Below are positions 37,628 through 45,443 of a stretch of 61,377 bases of DNA, one piece after another. The stretch's first letter is position 1. Every line of letters starts with the position of its first letter. This stretch comes from Candidatus Poribacteria bacterium (lineage in GTDB: Bacteria; Poribacteria; WGA-4E; WGA-3G): positions 1-61,377 of the forward strand of contig JAJDXV010000100.1 in the NCBI GenBank assembly GCA_022823085.1. Reading direction: 5' to 3'. The notes under the pieces are model-generated. The model did not search any database and was not told the origin of the DNA. It saw only the letters and a list, made by a program, of their open reading frames with translations. The position numbers and the translations under genes are program-made.

Positions 37628-39451
37628 TTATCTGTCGTCTTCATTTTCTTCGTTTTTTTCATTTTCAAGTTCGACGTTTTCATCTTCAGGTTCATCGGTT
37701 TTCGACGCAGGTGGTTCAATATCTAATTCGTCGTCGGTTTCTACCGGTTCATTTTGATCCACCGGAGTTTCGGGCATCGGATACCGTTTTTTAGCGAATG
37801 TTTTGACAGCAGAAGCGGTTAAGTTACACCGTACCTGCACTTGGAAAATTTGTTTTCTATCTTGTGTGATTGTTGTGACCTCGCCGGATCCAACATTGGT
37901 AAAGACACCGGATCGACGGAGGACCCCTAAAAGAGAATTAATGGCATTATGGGAGGAACCCTCCAAGTTGAAAGTAATGCGTGCCGTTTCAGGTACATTG
38001 AGATTGGTAATATTAAAATTTGCCCATGCGACCTGTGTTCTATCGCGAAACATCTCACTAAGTGCGTGCAAAATATCGAGTGGCGAGATATTATGCGTCA
38101 ACATCTCTGTGAGTGCTAATTCGCGTCCGAGTTGTGTTTGTGCGGCTGCCATTGGCTGGGCGTAGTTTGCGAGTCGCTGGTCTACGAGTTCGGCTCTGTG
38201 CTTCTGTGTGCGTTGGAGCGTATAACCGCCAAAAAGGGCACCACCGATGATCAAGATTCCTAACCCTGCGGTCGCGAAAATCTGACGTTGCCGTGCTGTT
38301 TGCGTGAGCGTCTCGGCTGTCTCCTTCGGTAACAGAGAGACATCGACGGCTGGATTCAGCGCACTGAGCCCGACACCTAATGGAACTGCCAACGTATCAG
38401 CGTATTCGTCGAGTCGAGCTCTGACTTCCGCTTGATTCGGTTCGATTTTTATATCTGAATACTGTTCGATCGCCTGAAGCGGATTCCATAGCATTGTCGG
38501 GATATTGAGTTCTGTTTCCAAAACAGCGGCGAGATCGGGGACACGTGCCCCGCCGCCAGATAACCAGATTTCGGGTTCAATTGTAGAGAGCGTTGGGTTT
38601 TCAGCCTCAGCAGTGTCGTTCTCTGTATCACTGGCATCCTGTTGGCGCTGTAAGTTCGCAGCGGCAATGGAGCGCTGGAGTTCAGAAATCAACTGTGCTG
38701 TCCACGCAGATGTCGGTGCCGCATCCGCGGAGATATGTCGTTTTTCTTCCGCTGCGGCATCGGTATCAATATTCAAAGCACTGCTGATATGTTCGGACAG
38801 GCTGTTGCCCCCGAGTCGGAAACTTCGTGAAAATCGGAGGCTGCCGTTCTCAATGAAACAGAAATCTGTATGCATCGCGCCAATGTCAACAATGAAAGTA
38901 GGTTTGGTGCATCCGCTGTTTGCTGCCACCTCAGTGATCGCTATCATCGAAGGCGTAACGCCGGAGACGACAACACCGTTTTCTTCGAGAAGATCGAGAT
39001 AATCGGTGACCGATGCCCGTCGGGTAGATATCAACTCTACCGAAGTCGCATCAGATGTTCGGCGTACATCGTGATAAGTAAAGATCGCTTCGTTAACCTG
39101 AAACGGGAGTTCCGCTTCTGCAGCAATCTCGACGATACTCGCGAGTTGATCATCAGTTGCAGCAGGTAAATTGGCTATACGCTTTGTGCTAACCAGAGAT
39201 CTCGGAAGCGCGAGAACGACTTCCGACGTATCTCGGTTGAACAGTGCGCGTAAATTCCCTTGCTTTGGCGGTTTCCCTAAGGGTTCCCAAAGGTGATCCA
39301 ACGCTTGAGCAACCTGATACCGGTCATCTGCATCTTGGTATGTAACAAAATTTGCGTTGATGAGACGCACCCCTGTAGATGACTGTTCAAGTTGAACTAT
39401 TTTCGCTGTGTGCGTGCCGATATCAATCGCCACAACCTGTTTTTTTGCCAT
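37628..39451 (-). CDS. gspL: GspL-like protein (PilM-type actin-fold ATPase fused to PilN-like domain)
   Basis: 607 residues from the ATG after AAGGAAAATTAAAA; the longer frame reads into a repeat. The N-terminal ~360 residues are PilM-like: VAIDIGTHTAKIVQLE, FIVDIGAMHTDFCFIENGSLRFSRSF and IWLSGGGARVPDL, an actin-like nucleotide-binding fold. A transmembrane helix (IFATAGLGILIIGGALFGG) follows, then a PilN-like periplasmic domain, then an acidic Glu/Asp-rich tail. This fused layout equals GspL, which recruits the GspE ATPase to the membrane. Sequence flavour is closer to type IV pilus PilM than to proteobacterial GspL. Confidence 0.83.
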   Translation of the reverse strand: MAKKQVVAIDIGTHTAKIVQLEQSSTGVRLINANFVTYQDADDRYQVAQALDHLWEPLGKPPKQGNLRALFNRDTSEVVLALPRSLVSTKRIANLPAATDDQLASIVEIAAEAELPFQVNEAIFTYHDVRRTSDATSVELISTRRASVTDYLDLLEENGVVVSGVTPSMIAITEVAANSGCTKPTFIVDIGAMHTDFCFIENGSLRFSRSFRLGGNSLSEHISSALNIDTDAAAEEKRHISADAAPTSAWTAQLISELQRSIAAANLQRQQDASDTENDTAEAENPTLSTIEPEIWLSGGGARVPDLAAVLETELNIPTMLWNPLQAIEQYSDIKIEPNQAEVRARLDEYADTLAVPLGVGLSALNPAVDVSLLPKETAETLTQTARQRQIFATAGLGILIIGGALFGGYTLQRTQKHRAELVDQRLANYAQPMAAAQTQLGRELALTEMLTHNISPLDILHALSEMFRDRTQVAWANFNITNLNVPETARITFNLEGSSHNAINSLLGVLRRSGVFTNVGSGEVTTITQDRKQIFQVQVRCNLTASAVKTFAKKRYPMPETPVDQNEPVETDDELDIEPPASKTDEPEDENVELENEKNEENEDDR

Positions 39452-39771
39452 TTTTAATTTTCCTTGCGGTTCAATCAGGGTTCTCGCGTATTTTAAACTT
39501 TCCTGAGACCGAAAATATCGTGCTTTTGTCAAATAACATTATTGTCGATATTTTCGGTCTCGGTTAGTCAGCGTTCTCGTTGGTAATAATCCGTTTTATC
39601 TTGTCCGTCGCGCCTTCGTTGCGACTGCTCGTTATTGGCGTATCAGTAACCAGTAACCAGTAACCAGTAACCCGTTAAGAGGTGTGCGGATAACACAATA
39701 TCTCTTTTCTGGGAACTGTTAACTGGGAACTGTTAACTTCTCCGCACAAAAACTTAATAGCTAAAAAACCT
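39452..39771. repeat. Composite repeat region between gspK and gspL
   Basis: No gene in 320 bases. It holds an interrupted copy (b) of the intergenic element seen at 36.0 and 42.8 kb, with CCTTGCGGTT at one end and GCACAAAAACTTAATAGC at the other. Inside lie a perfect 16-base inverted repeat starting GAGACCGAAAATATCG (39505-39520 and 39546-39561, 25-base loop) and an array of AGTAACC/AGTTAAC heptamers at 39642-39740. Confidence 0.75.
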
Positions 39772-41289
39772 CTAATCCTGTCTCCAATATTGGACGACGA
39801 CTTCGCTACCTGTACGATCAATGACACCGATACATGTTGAGATGGTTTTACCTGCAGCATCAATTCCGTTTGCGTCAATGCGGTACCCGTGCGAACGATA
39901 GGTTACCCAGTCGGCAAGTTCGCGAAACGTATTGAAGTCGATCTCCTCCATCTCCGAAAGTTGTGAGATATTCATGAACGGATTTCCTGTTATTTCTTCT
40001 TGCGTAAAACTGAGGACGGGAGAATCGTCGGGCGGGTCTTGTTCTCGACGTGTGATGATCGCCTGCGCCTTCTCTGGGTCCATCCCCGGTAGGAGTGCTA
40101 AGACTTCAACCGGAGCCGTATTAACATTGATGAGACCCGTGCGTGTTTCTCCATCTTTCAAGGTTATTTTATCGATGATACCGATGAACTCTTGTTGTGT
40201 TAACATTCTGACATCTTTAATAGCGTCAATGTTCTGGAAAGCACCTTGTGCGTCGCGATGATCGATGATCCGTTCGGCGATGCCTACGTCAATATCGTCC
40301 AAAGATTCCAAGGTTTCAACATCGGCGGTATTGATATTGATTTGCTCACTTTCTTCGTTTTCTCCATCATCTTCTCGGTTTTCGCTGGTGTCCTCAGTGG
40401 TGATTCGGCTCTGGATGCTGTTAAAAATCTCATCAGAGACCGCGCGTATATCCATGAGTTCGGCAAATCTGCTGAAATCACGCTGTTGTGTCAGCGATTG
40501 CGCTTCTGCCTGTGAAAAGACCTGTTGTCCACCACCTTGACCGGTTTGCGTCTCAAGTTGTGTCAACTGCCCTTCGTCCGCTGTATTGAGGTTAACGAGT
40601 GGTTCTCCATCAGGGTCGGTGCTTGCGTCAATTGAGTAAATGGTTGCCAAATCCACCAATCCGGGTCGTGCTTCTGTCTCGGTTGCTTGAGGTACACCGG
40701 TTTCCGTTACGCTGCTCGTGGTACCGGTTTGTGTGTTAGCGACTGGTTGTGTCCCGTAAAGGAGTTGAGAGGTCATCCCTTCGACACGTGCGAGGTCCCG
40801 AACGGTTCTATACGGTTGTCCTTCTACAATAGCGTTGGCGAGTTCCTGCGTTAGCGGGTCGTCCTGTGGTGCCCCGGCTTGCATAAGCAAATTCGTGATG
40901 AGTCCGACGTCGGCACTATTAATATTAATTTTTGAGGCTTCATCGGTAACTGTTACCTGATAGTTCAAGAGGTTTCCTGTCTGTACGCCGTCATCTATCT
41001 GTCCTTGAATGGGTTCAGCCCAATTTTCACCGAGTGAATCGAAAGGTGTCTGATCCGTTCGCATAACAGCGAGTGTCCACTCGAAGCCTGCCTTCGCTGC
41101 GTAGTGAAATTTTGCTCTGTCGAGAAAGTTCCGTTGCGTGCGCTGTTCTATATGGATTGAATAGAGGAGCTGCGCCGCCAAAACAGAGAGGATCGTGAGT
41201 ATCCAGAGCGTTGACACGAGTGATAGCCCGCGTTGTTCTTTAGAGGCTTTGTAGAATGTATCAGAAAACCGTTTTGTGAGTGCTATCAT
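39772..41289 (-). CDS. gspK: Type II secretion minor pseudopilin GspK
   Basis: 505 residues. The N-terminal hydrophobic helix (RGLSLVSTLWILTILSVLAAQLL) is a pseudopilin helix, with the GspK pattern lacking the usual Glu5. Three ComEA-like helix-hairpin-helix segments are visible: INSADVGLITNLLMQAG, INTADVETLESLDDIDVGIAERIIDHR and VNTAPVEVLALLPGMDPEKAQAII, which correspond to the T2SSK domains. GspK caps the pseudopilus tip with GspI and GspJ, whose genes lie just upstream (11-base gap to gspJ). Confidence 0.88.
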   Translation of the reverse strand: MIALTKRFSDTFYKASKEQRGLSLVSTLWILTILSVLAAQLLYSIHIEQRTQRNFLDRAKFHYAAKAGFEWTLAVMRTDQTPFDSLGENWAEPIQGQIDDGVQTGNLLNYQVTVTDEASKININSADVGLITNLLMQAGAPQDDPLTQELANAIVEGQPYRTVRDLARVEGMTSQLLYGTQPVANTQTGTTSSVTETGVPQATETEARPGLVDLATIYSIDASTDPDGEPLVNLNTADEGQLTQLETQTGQGGGQQVFSQAEAQSLTQQRDFSRFAELMDIRAVSDEIFNSIQSRITTEDTSENREDDGENEESEQININTADVETLESLDDIDVGIAERIIDHRDAQGAFQNIDAIKDVRMLTQQEFIGIIDKITLKDGETRTGLINVNTAPVEVLALLPGMDPEKAQAIITRREQDPPDDSPVLSFTQEEITGNPFMNISQLSEMEEIDFNTFRELADWVTYRSHGYRIDANGIDAAGKTISTCIGVIDRTGSEVVVQYWRQD

Positions 41290-41300
41290 TAGGGTACTCC

Positions 41301-42221
41301 TTAAGGCGCGCCTGCTGTGCTGGCACCAGCAGTGCCGCTCGCTCGGATATGTACCATCGTTGATTGTGTCATACTGTTTGACGGTAGTACCGGTTGGTTT
41401 TGCGTCGGAAACTGCGTCGTGGTATTTGTGCTTACGGAGCCCTCTATCTCACTTTGCACGGATATGAGAATTTGTATGGCATTCGGTACACTTTCTGGAT
41501 CTTCCCAGGAAGTGTTCCATATCTCTGTCTCTGCGTCAAAATACTGTAAATCAAAATTAGTCAAGCCGGTAATAAGGGTTGCGATGTCAACGTAAATCGG
41601 ATCGCCGTTTTCGTCTGTTTCCGGTATCGTTCCGGTTTCTAAGATGGGACTGATAACGGTTTCTGGGTCAAGCGTTGTGGTTGTGATGCGGAAGAGCGCG
41701 GATGTGCGGCCCTCTTCCTCAGTTGCGTCTTCGGTAAAATCGTCTTGAAAGTTTCCTGAACCGGGAGCGGATTGCCCCGGCATCGGTTCGGCGGCGACAA
41801 AATACGCGACACGTTGAACGTCACTTAAGAGGGGCTGGGGGACTTGTGAGATGTTCGGGGATTGGAAGCTTGAAAGCTGCGCTGCAAACGGGTCTGGGTC
41901 GGTTCTCGCGAGTGTAACGAAGCTGATCATGTCTCTATCACCGGACTGACTGGGCCCGTCTTGTGCGTACAATGCGAGTTCAAGTTCCTGAGTCGAGACT
42001 TGTATGTTTCCGAGATCGGTTACAATTCGATCCATAGCGAACCGGCATCTCTGTGCGGCCAATACGCGTGCCTGGGTCTGATGATAGGCATCAACGGCTG
42101 TTTTGAAAGCGAAATACGCCGATCCGCCGATAATAACGAGGATGCTAACTGCCATGAGCATTTCAATGAGGGTCAGTCCACTCTCACCAATTGTGTGGGT
42201 GTGTATCTTTTGCGTTTTCAT
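41301..42221 (-). CDS. gspJ: Type II secretion minor pseudopilin GspJ-like
   Basis: 306 residues from the ATG; a TTG seven codons upstream is less likely. The prepilin signature is GESGLTLIEMLMAVSILVIIGG, with cleavage before a non-Phe residue. A helix and beta-rich C-terminal domain follow, ending in a Ser/Thr/Gly/Ala-rich tail. Position between gspI and gspK and the size support GspJ. Processing needs a prepilin peptidase, whose gene is not in the window. Confidence 0.8.
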   Translation of the reverse strand: MKTQKIHTHTIGESGLTLIEMLMAVSILVIIGGSAYFAFKTAVDAYHQTQARVLAAQRCRFAMDRIVTDLGNIQVSTQELELALYAQDGPSQSGDRDMISFVTLARTDPDPFAAQLSSFQSPNISQVPQPLLSDVQRVAYFVAAEPMPGQSAPGSGNFQDDFTEDATEEEGRTSALFRITTTTLDPETVISPILETGTIPETDENGDPIYVDIATLITGLTNFDLQYFDAETEIWNTSWEDPESVPNAIQILISVQSEIEGSVSTNTTTQFPTQNQPVLPSNSMTQSTMVHIRASGTAGASTAGAP

Positions 42222-42256
42222 GTTTACGGTGCCCCGTTGCAAGATTGAAAAGATGG

Positions 42257-42712
42257 CTATCGTCCACCACCTTGTTGCTGCGCCTGCTGCGTTTGTGTTT
42301 GTGACTTTTGTCTATCCGCGACGAAAGTCGTCATAGCCATTGAACGCTCTCTGCTTTTATGTATCCACGTGACAGTTACTTGTACGCGTCGGACATTCTC
42401 AATCTCTTCGGATTCTATGTCCTCGACGACGGAATCCCAATGGTAGCGTGAGTTCTCACCGAATTCGCCCGATGCTTCACCGACATCTGGAAAGCCTTCC
42501 ATCTCAATCTGTGCCATCTGAAACTTCAGGAGATAGAGTGCAGTGGTACTGTTATCTGAAAGTGCTTGGTTGCGCGCAGCGGAAGCGAAAGCGTTCAGAA
42601 GTGCGGGCAGCACAGCCGCCAAAATCGCTAATGTTACGAGTATCTCAACGAGCGTAAACCCGTCTTCTTTTGTTGGCGCTGAGTGTTTAATTGGCAGTCT
42701 CATGAGTTTCAT
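42257..42712 (-). CDS. gspI: Type II secretion minor pseudopilin GspI-like
   Basis: 151 residues with prepilin helix EDGFTLVEILVTLAILAAVLPALLNAFASAARNQA and the typical GspI segment ALYLLKFQMAQIEMEG. The C-terminal Gln-rich tail is atypical. The gene is separated from gspH by an inverted copy of the intergenic element, whose ribosome-like AAGGAAAA faces the wrong way, so the start (MKLM at 42712 or the second Met at 42703) has no clear site. Confidence 0.85.
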   Translation of the reverse strand: MKLMRLPIKHSAPTKEDGFTLVEILVTLAILAAVLPALLNAFASAARNQALSDNSTTALYLLKFQMAQIEMEGFPDVGEASGEFGENSRYHWDSVVEDIESEEIENVRRVQVTVTWIHKSRERSMAMTTFVADRQKSQTQTQQAQQQGGGR

Positions 42713-42722
42713 AGGAACTTTT

Positions 42723-42868
42723 TAGCTATTAAGTTTTTGTGCATCGCTCCACTACGTTCCGCGATGATTTCTATTTAGAATCGAGTCGTCGAAACGAAGT
42801 GGAGACGGACAAGACAGAACGATGTGTTAGCCTCAGGAACCCAGATTTACCGCAAGGAAAATTAAAAA
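42723..42868. repeat. Intergenic element, copy c (gspH-gspI gap, inverted)
   Basis: Inverted relative to copy a: TAGCTATTAAGTTTTTGTGC and CATCGCTCCACTACGTTCCG at the left, CCGCAAGGAAAATTAAAA at the right. About 50 bases at the left are almost identical to the reverse complement of 36067-36120. It can form a hairpin at ATCGC...GCGAT. Confidence 0.75.
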
Positions 42869-43548
42869 AACTCAATTTCTTCAGCCGCGAGTTGTTGGAC
42901 AGTAACGCGTCCACTCGCTGCTTCAACGGCGATAGACATTATTTGATTTCGTGAGTTCTGGAGGTAGATGAGTGACTCTTGGGAGGTAGCGGTCGGTGAA
43001 AAATAGATATACCCGGTTCCCGAATCCGCTTGAACCGTACGATCGTTTTGGTTGGTCATCATAGCCGCTAATCCAACATCCTTCTCCATTGCGTAAGGGA
43101 CCCCTAAGATTCCGCCAGCGCGCGCGAACGTTCCGGTCTGTTGTGCAGAATTTGCGGTTGCCAATGGATTCACGTTTGCGTTTGTCGTGGAAGTGTTGCC
43201 AACGGTAGAATTCTGTGCCGTGAGTGCCGACGCGAGCGGACTGCTCGGATTAAACGTTTCACTGGAGGCGAGCCAGCACCGATTGTTATCGAGATCAAAA
43301 ACCACCAAGTATGCGGTTCGGTCAGTGATCGCCATATCGCGTGCGAACGTGAGTAGGCTGCGGACCGTATACGCCGATGCCTTCAATCGCCGCGTTACGG
43401 CGAACCCTTTGAGTGTCGGCATAGAGATAGCTGACAGGATACCCATGAGCGTCAAAACGATCAGTAATTCTGTGATCGTAAAGCCGCGTTGAGATTGAGA
43501 AGTAGGCGAGTTCCGAAGTACTCGCCTATCCATTATTTGTCGTATCAT
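42862..43548 (-). CDS. gspH: Type II secretion pseudopilin GspH-like
   Basis: 228 residues from the ATG that directly follows the gspG stop. Prepilin helix QRGFTITELLIVLTLMGILSAISMPTLKGF, then the GspH/FimT-type segment LKASAYTVRSLLTFARDMAITDRTAYLVVFD. A ~60-residue Asn/Thr-rich insertion in the middle is not usual. It couples pseudopilus major and minor subunits. Its 3' end runs a few bases into repeat copy c. Confidence 0.85.
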   Translation of the reverse strand: MIRQIMDRRVLRNSPTSQSQRGFTITELLIVLTLMGILSAISMPTLKGFAVTRRLKASAYTVRSLLTFARDMAITDRTAYLVVFDLDNNRCWLASSETFNPSSPLASALTAQNSTVGNTSTTNANVNPLATANSAQQTGTFARAGGILGVPYAMEKDVGLAAMMTNQNDRTVQADSGTGYIYFSPTATSQESLIYLQNSRNQIMSIAVEAASGRVTVQQLAAEEIEFF

Positions 43549-43549
43549 T

Positions 43550-44005
43550 TTAATAGGCGGCGGTTGTTTCCTCAATCCAATTGGTGATGTCCGCGTCTAA
43601 CTCGGTACCTCCGACTTTGCCATCTTTACCCATTGAATAGAGGTCATAATCATAGCCGTAATGTGTACTCGGTTGACGATAGACATAGGAGTTACCCCAA
43701 GGGTCTGCAAAATTTGGGCTATCAATGTAGGGACCGTCCCAATTCGGTGGTGCCGGGCTCGGGGCGCGCCACAAGGCGTTTAACCCTTGTTCAGTTGTCG
43801 GGTATTCGCCAATTGCTATAGCGTATTGTTCCAAAGCCGTTTTGAGGCCACTAATTTCTGTTTGTGCCTTTGAGACTTTCGCTTGCTGCGGTGCATTGAT
43901 GACCCGCGGCGCGATAAAGGCTGCCAAGATCCCTAAGATAACAATAACGATCGTCAATTCGATTAGCGTTAATCCGGACTCATCGGATTTCAGTTGCGTG
44001 AACAT
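43550..44005 (-). CDS. gspG: Type II secretion major pseudopilin GspG
   Basis: 151 residues. Prepilin motif ESGLTLIELTIVIVILGILAAFIAPRV, followed by ALEQYAIAIGEYPTTEQGLNAL and the C-terminal DPWGNSYVYRQPSTHYGYDYDLYSMGKDG, the calcium-site region diagnostic of GspG. It polymerises into the pseudopilus piston. The residue before Thr of the mature helix is Leu rather than Phe. A repeat block of ~120 bases separates it from gspF. Confidence 0.93.
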   Translation of the reverse strand: MFTQLKSDESGLTLIELTIVIVILGILAAFIAPRVINAPQQAKVSKAQTEISGLKTALEQYAIAIGEYPTTEQGLNALWRAPSPAPPNWDGPYIDSPNFADPWGNSYVYRQPSTHYGYDYDLYSMGKDGKVGGTELDADITNWIEETTAAY

Positions 44006-44025
44006 TGTAATTTTTCTCCTAAATG

Positions 44026-44117
44026 GTTATTAGTTTTCAGTACGATTTTTCTGCGAAAAATCTTTCAGTTATCAGAAAGAGACGACTGAAAACTGTGTAC
44101 TGACAACTGTTAACTTC
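44026..44117. repeat. Heptamer and hairpin repeat block
   Basis: Between gspF and gspG. Contains CAGTACGATTTTTCTGCG and GAAAAATCTTTCAGTTATC, identical to sequence at 37.44 kb, then the inverse CTGAAAACTGTGTACTGAC and a final AACTGTTAAC. Confidence 0.7.
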
Positions 44118-44160
44118 TATTCTTATTTTGTTAGGTACCTTTTGACACCTAAAGCGCGTG

Positions 44161-45387
44161 TTAACCGCTTAGTAATTGGTTCGCCTCGAAGATCGGAAGA
44201 ATCATCGCGACAGCGATAAACCCGATAATGACACCCATCAGTAGAATAACCAAAGGGCCGATAGAACTCGTTAAGCGTTCGAGGCTCTTTTTTATTTCTA
44301 TATCGTAGTATTCAGAGAGTTTACTGAGCATGTGAACAGGTTCACCGGACTCCTCACCGACAGCCACCATGTGCGTGACGAATTCAGGAAAATCCTTGCT
44401 TTTACCGAGTTCACGAGAGAGTGTAGATCCCTGCTCGACTTCTACTTCCGCTTCGGCGACGACGTTGCTATAGACCTTGTTTCCGATTGTATCCTTGACC
44501 ACGGCAAGTGCAGGCAACATACGCACACCGTTTTCCAAAAGTGTTGCCATCGTTCGCGTAAAACGGACAATAGCAAACGTGCTAATTATGGGGCCGATGA
44601 GTGGTACTTTGAGTTTGAGTCGGTCAAACCAGACTTGACCGGCTTCGAGTTTTAGGTACTGCCTTACTCCGGCGACAGTTACGATGATGATGACGAGTGC
44701 GACCCACCAATATGTCTGAAAAATATCTGTTGTGCCGATGAGAATGCGTGTGGGCAGCGGCAATTCGACACCGAGGTCGTTGAACATCGCCGTGAATTTT
44801 GGTATGACGAGAATCATGAGGACAGTAACAGCGGATATGCTGAGCGTTAGTAAGATAATTGGATAGAAAAGTGCTGAGATAACATCGTTTTTCAGGAGTC
44901 TCTGGCGTTCGGCGAATCCGGCGAGCCGTTCGAGGACGATACCGAGTACGCCGCCACTTTCTCCGGCTTTTACCATGTTAATATAGAGGTCAGAAAAAAC
45001 CTTCGGGTGCTGCGACAGGGCGTCGTTAAATGTCGCGCCGTGTTCGACATCGTATTTGACTTGTGAAACGATACGATGGAGTGCGGGGTTCTGGATCTGC
45101 CCGAGCGTTACTTCTAAAGCGCGAGGGAGCGGAACGTGTGCGTTAACAAGCGTCGCCAACTGATAGGTAAAGAACTCAACGTCCGCTGGCTTGACCCCTC
45201 CCTGTCCGATTTTCAACCATCTGCGGATGTCAGTCGGTGTTTCTTCTTCTGTCTCCTCAACGACAGTTGTGGGCCAATACCCCATCTGTCGCAATCGGGA
45301 GATAAGTTCGGCTTTAGAGTCGGCTTCGAGCGTATTCTTTACGTTACCACCGCCGTGTGTGATCGCTTCATATCGGAATAACGGCAT
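44161..45387 (-). CDS. gspF: Type II secretion inner-membrane platform protein GspF
   Basis: 408 residues from the ATG six bases after GGAGG. Two T2SSF domains with ADVEFFTYQLATLVNAHVPLPRALEV and the repeat IVRFTRTMATLLENGVRMLPAL, and conserved MVKAGESGGVLG and MVAVGEESGEPVHML. Three transmembrane helices (about 170-195, 220-240 and 375-400). It is the rotor-like platform under the pseudopilus, driven by GspE, whose gene is just upstream (56-base gap). Confidence 0.94.
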   Translation of the reverse strand: MPLFRYEAITHGGGNVKNTLEADSKAELISRLRQMGYWPTTVVEETEEETPTDIRRWLKIGQGGVKPADVEFFTYQLATLVNAHVPLPRALEVTLGQIQNPALHRIVSQVKYDVEHGATFNDALSQHPKVFSDLYINMVKAGESGGVLGIVLERLAGFAERQRLLKNDVISALFYPIILLTLSISAVTVLMILVIPKFTAMFNDLGVELPLPTRILIGTTDIFQTYWWVALVIIIVTVAGVRQYLKLEAGQVWFDRLKLKVPLIGPIISTFAIVRFTRTMATLLENGVRMLPALAVVKDTIGNKVYSNVVAEAEVEVEQGSTLSRELGKSKDFPEFVTHMVAVGEESGEPVHMLSKLSEYYDIEIKKSLERLTSSIGPLVILLMGVIIGFIAVAMILPIFEANQLLSG

Positions 45388-45443
45388 CTTTCGCCTCCAC
45401 AATTGATCTTACAGGACTCAGCAGATTCGATACAACAGAGCGT

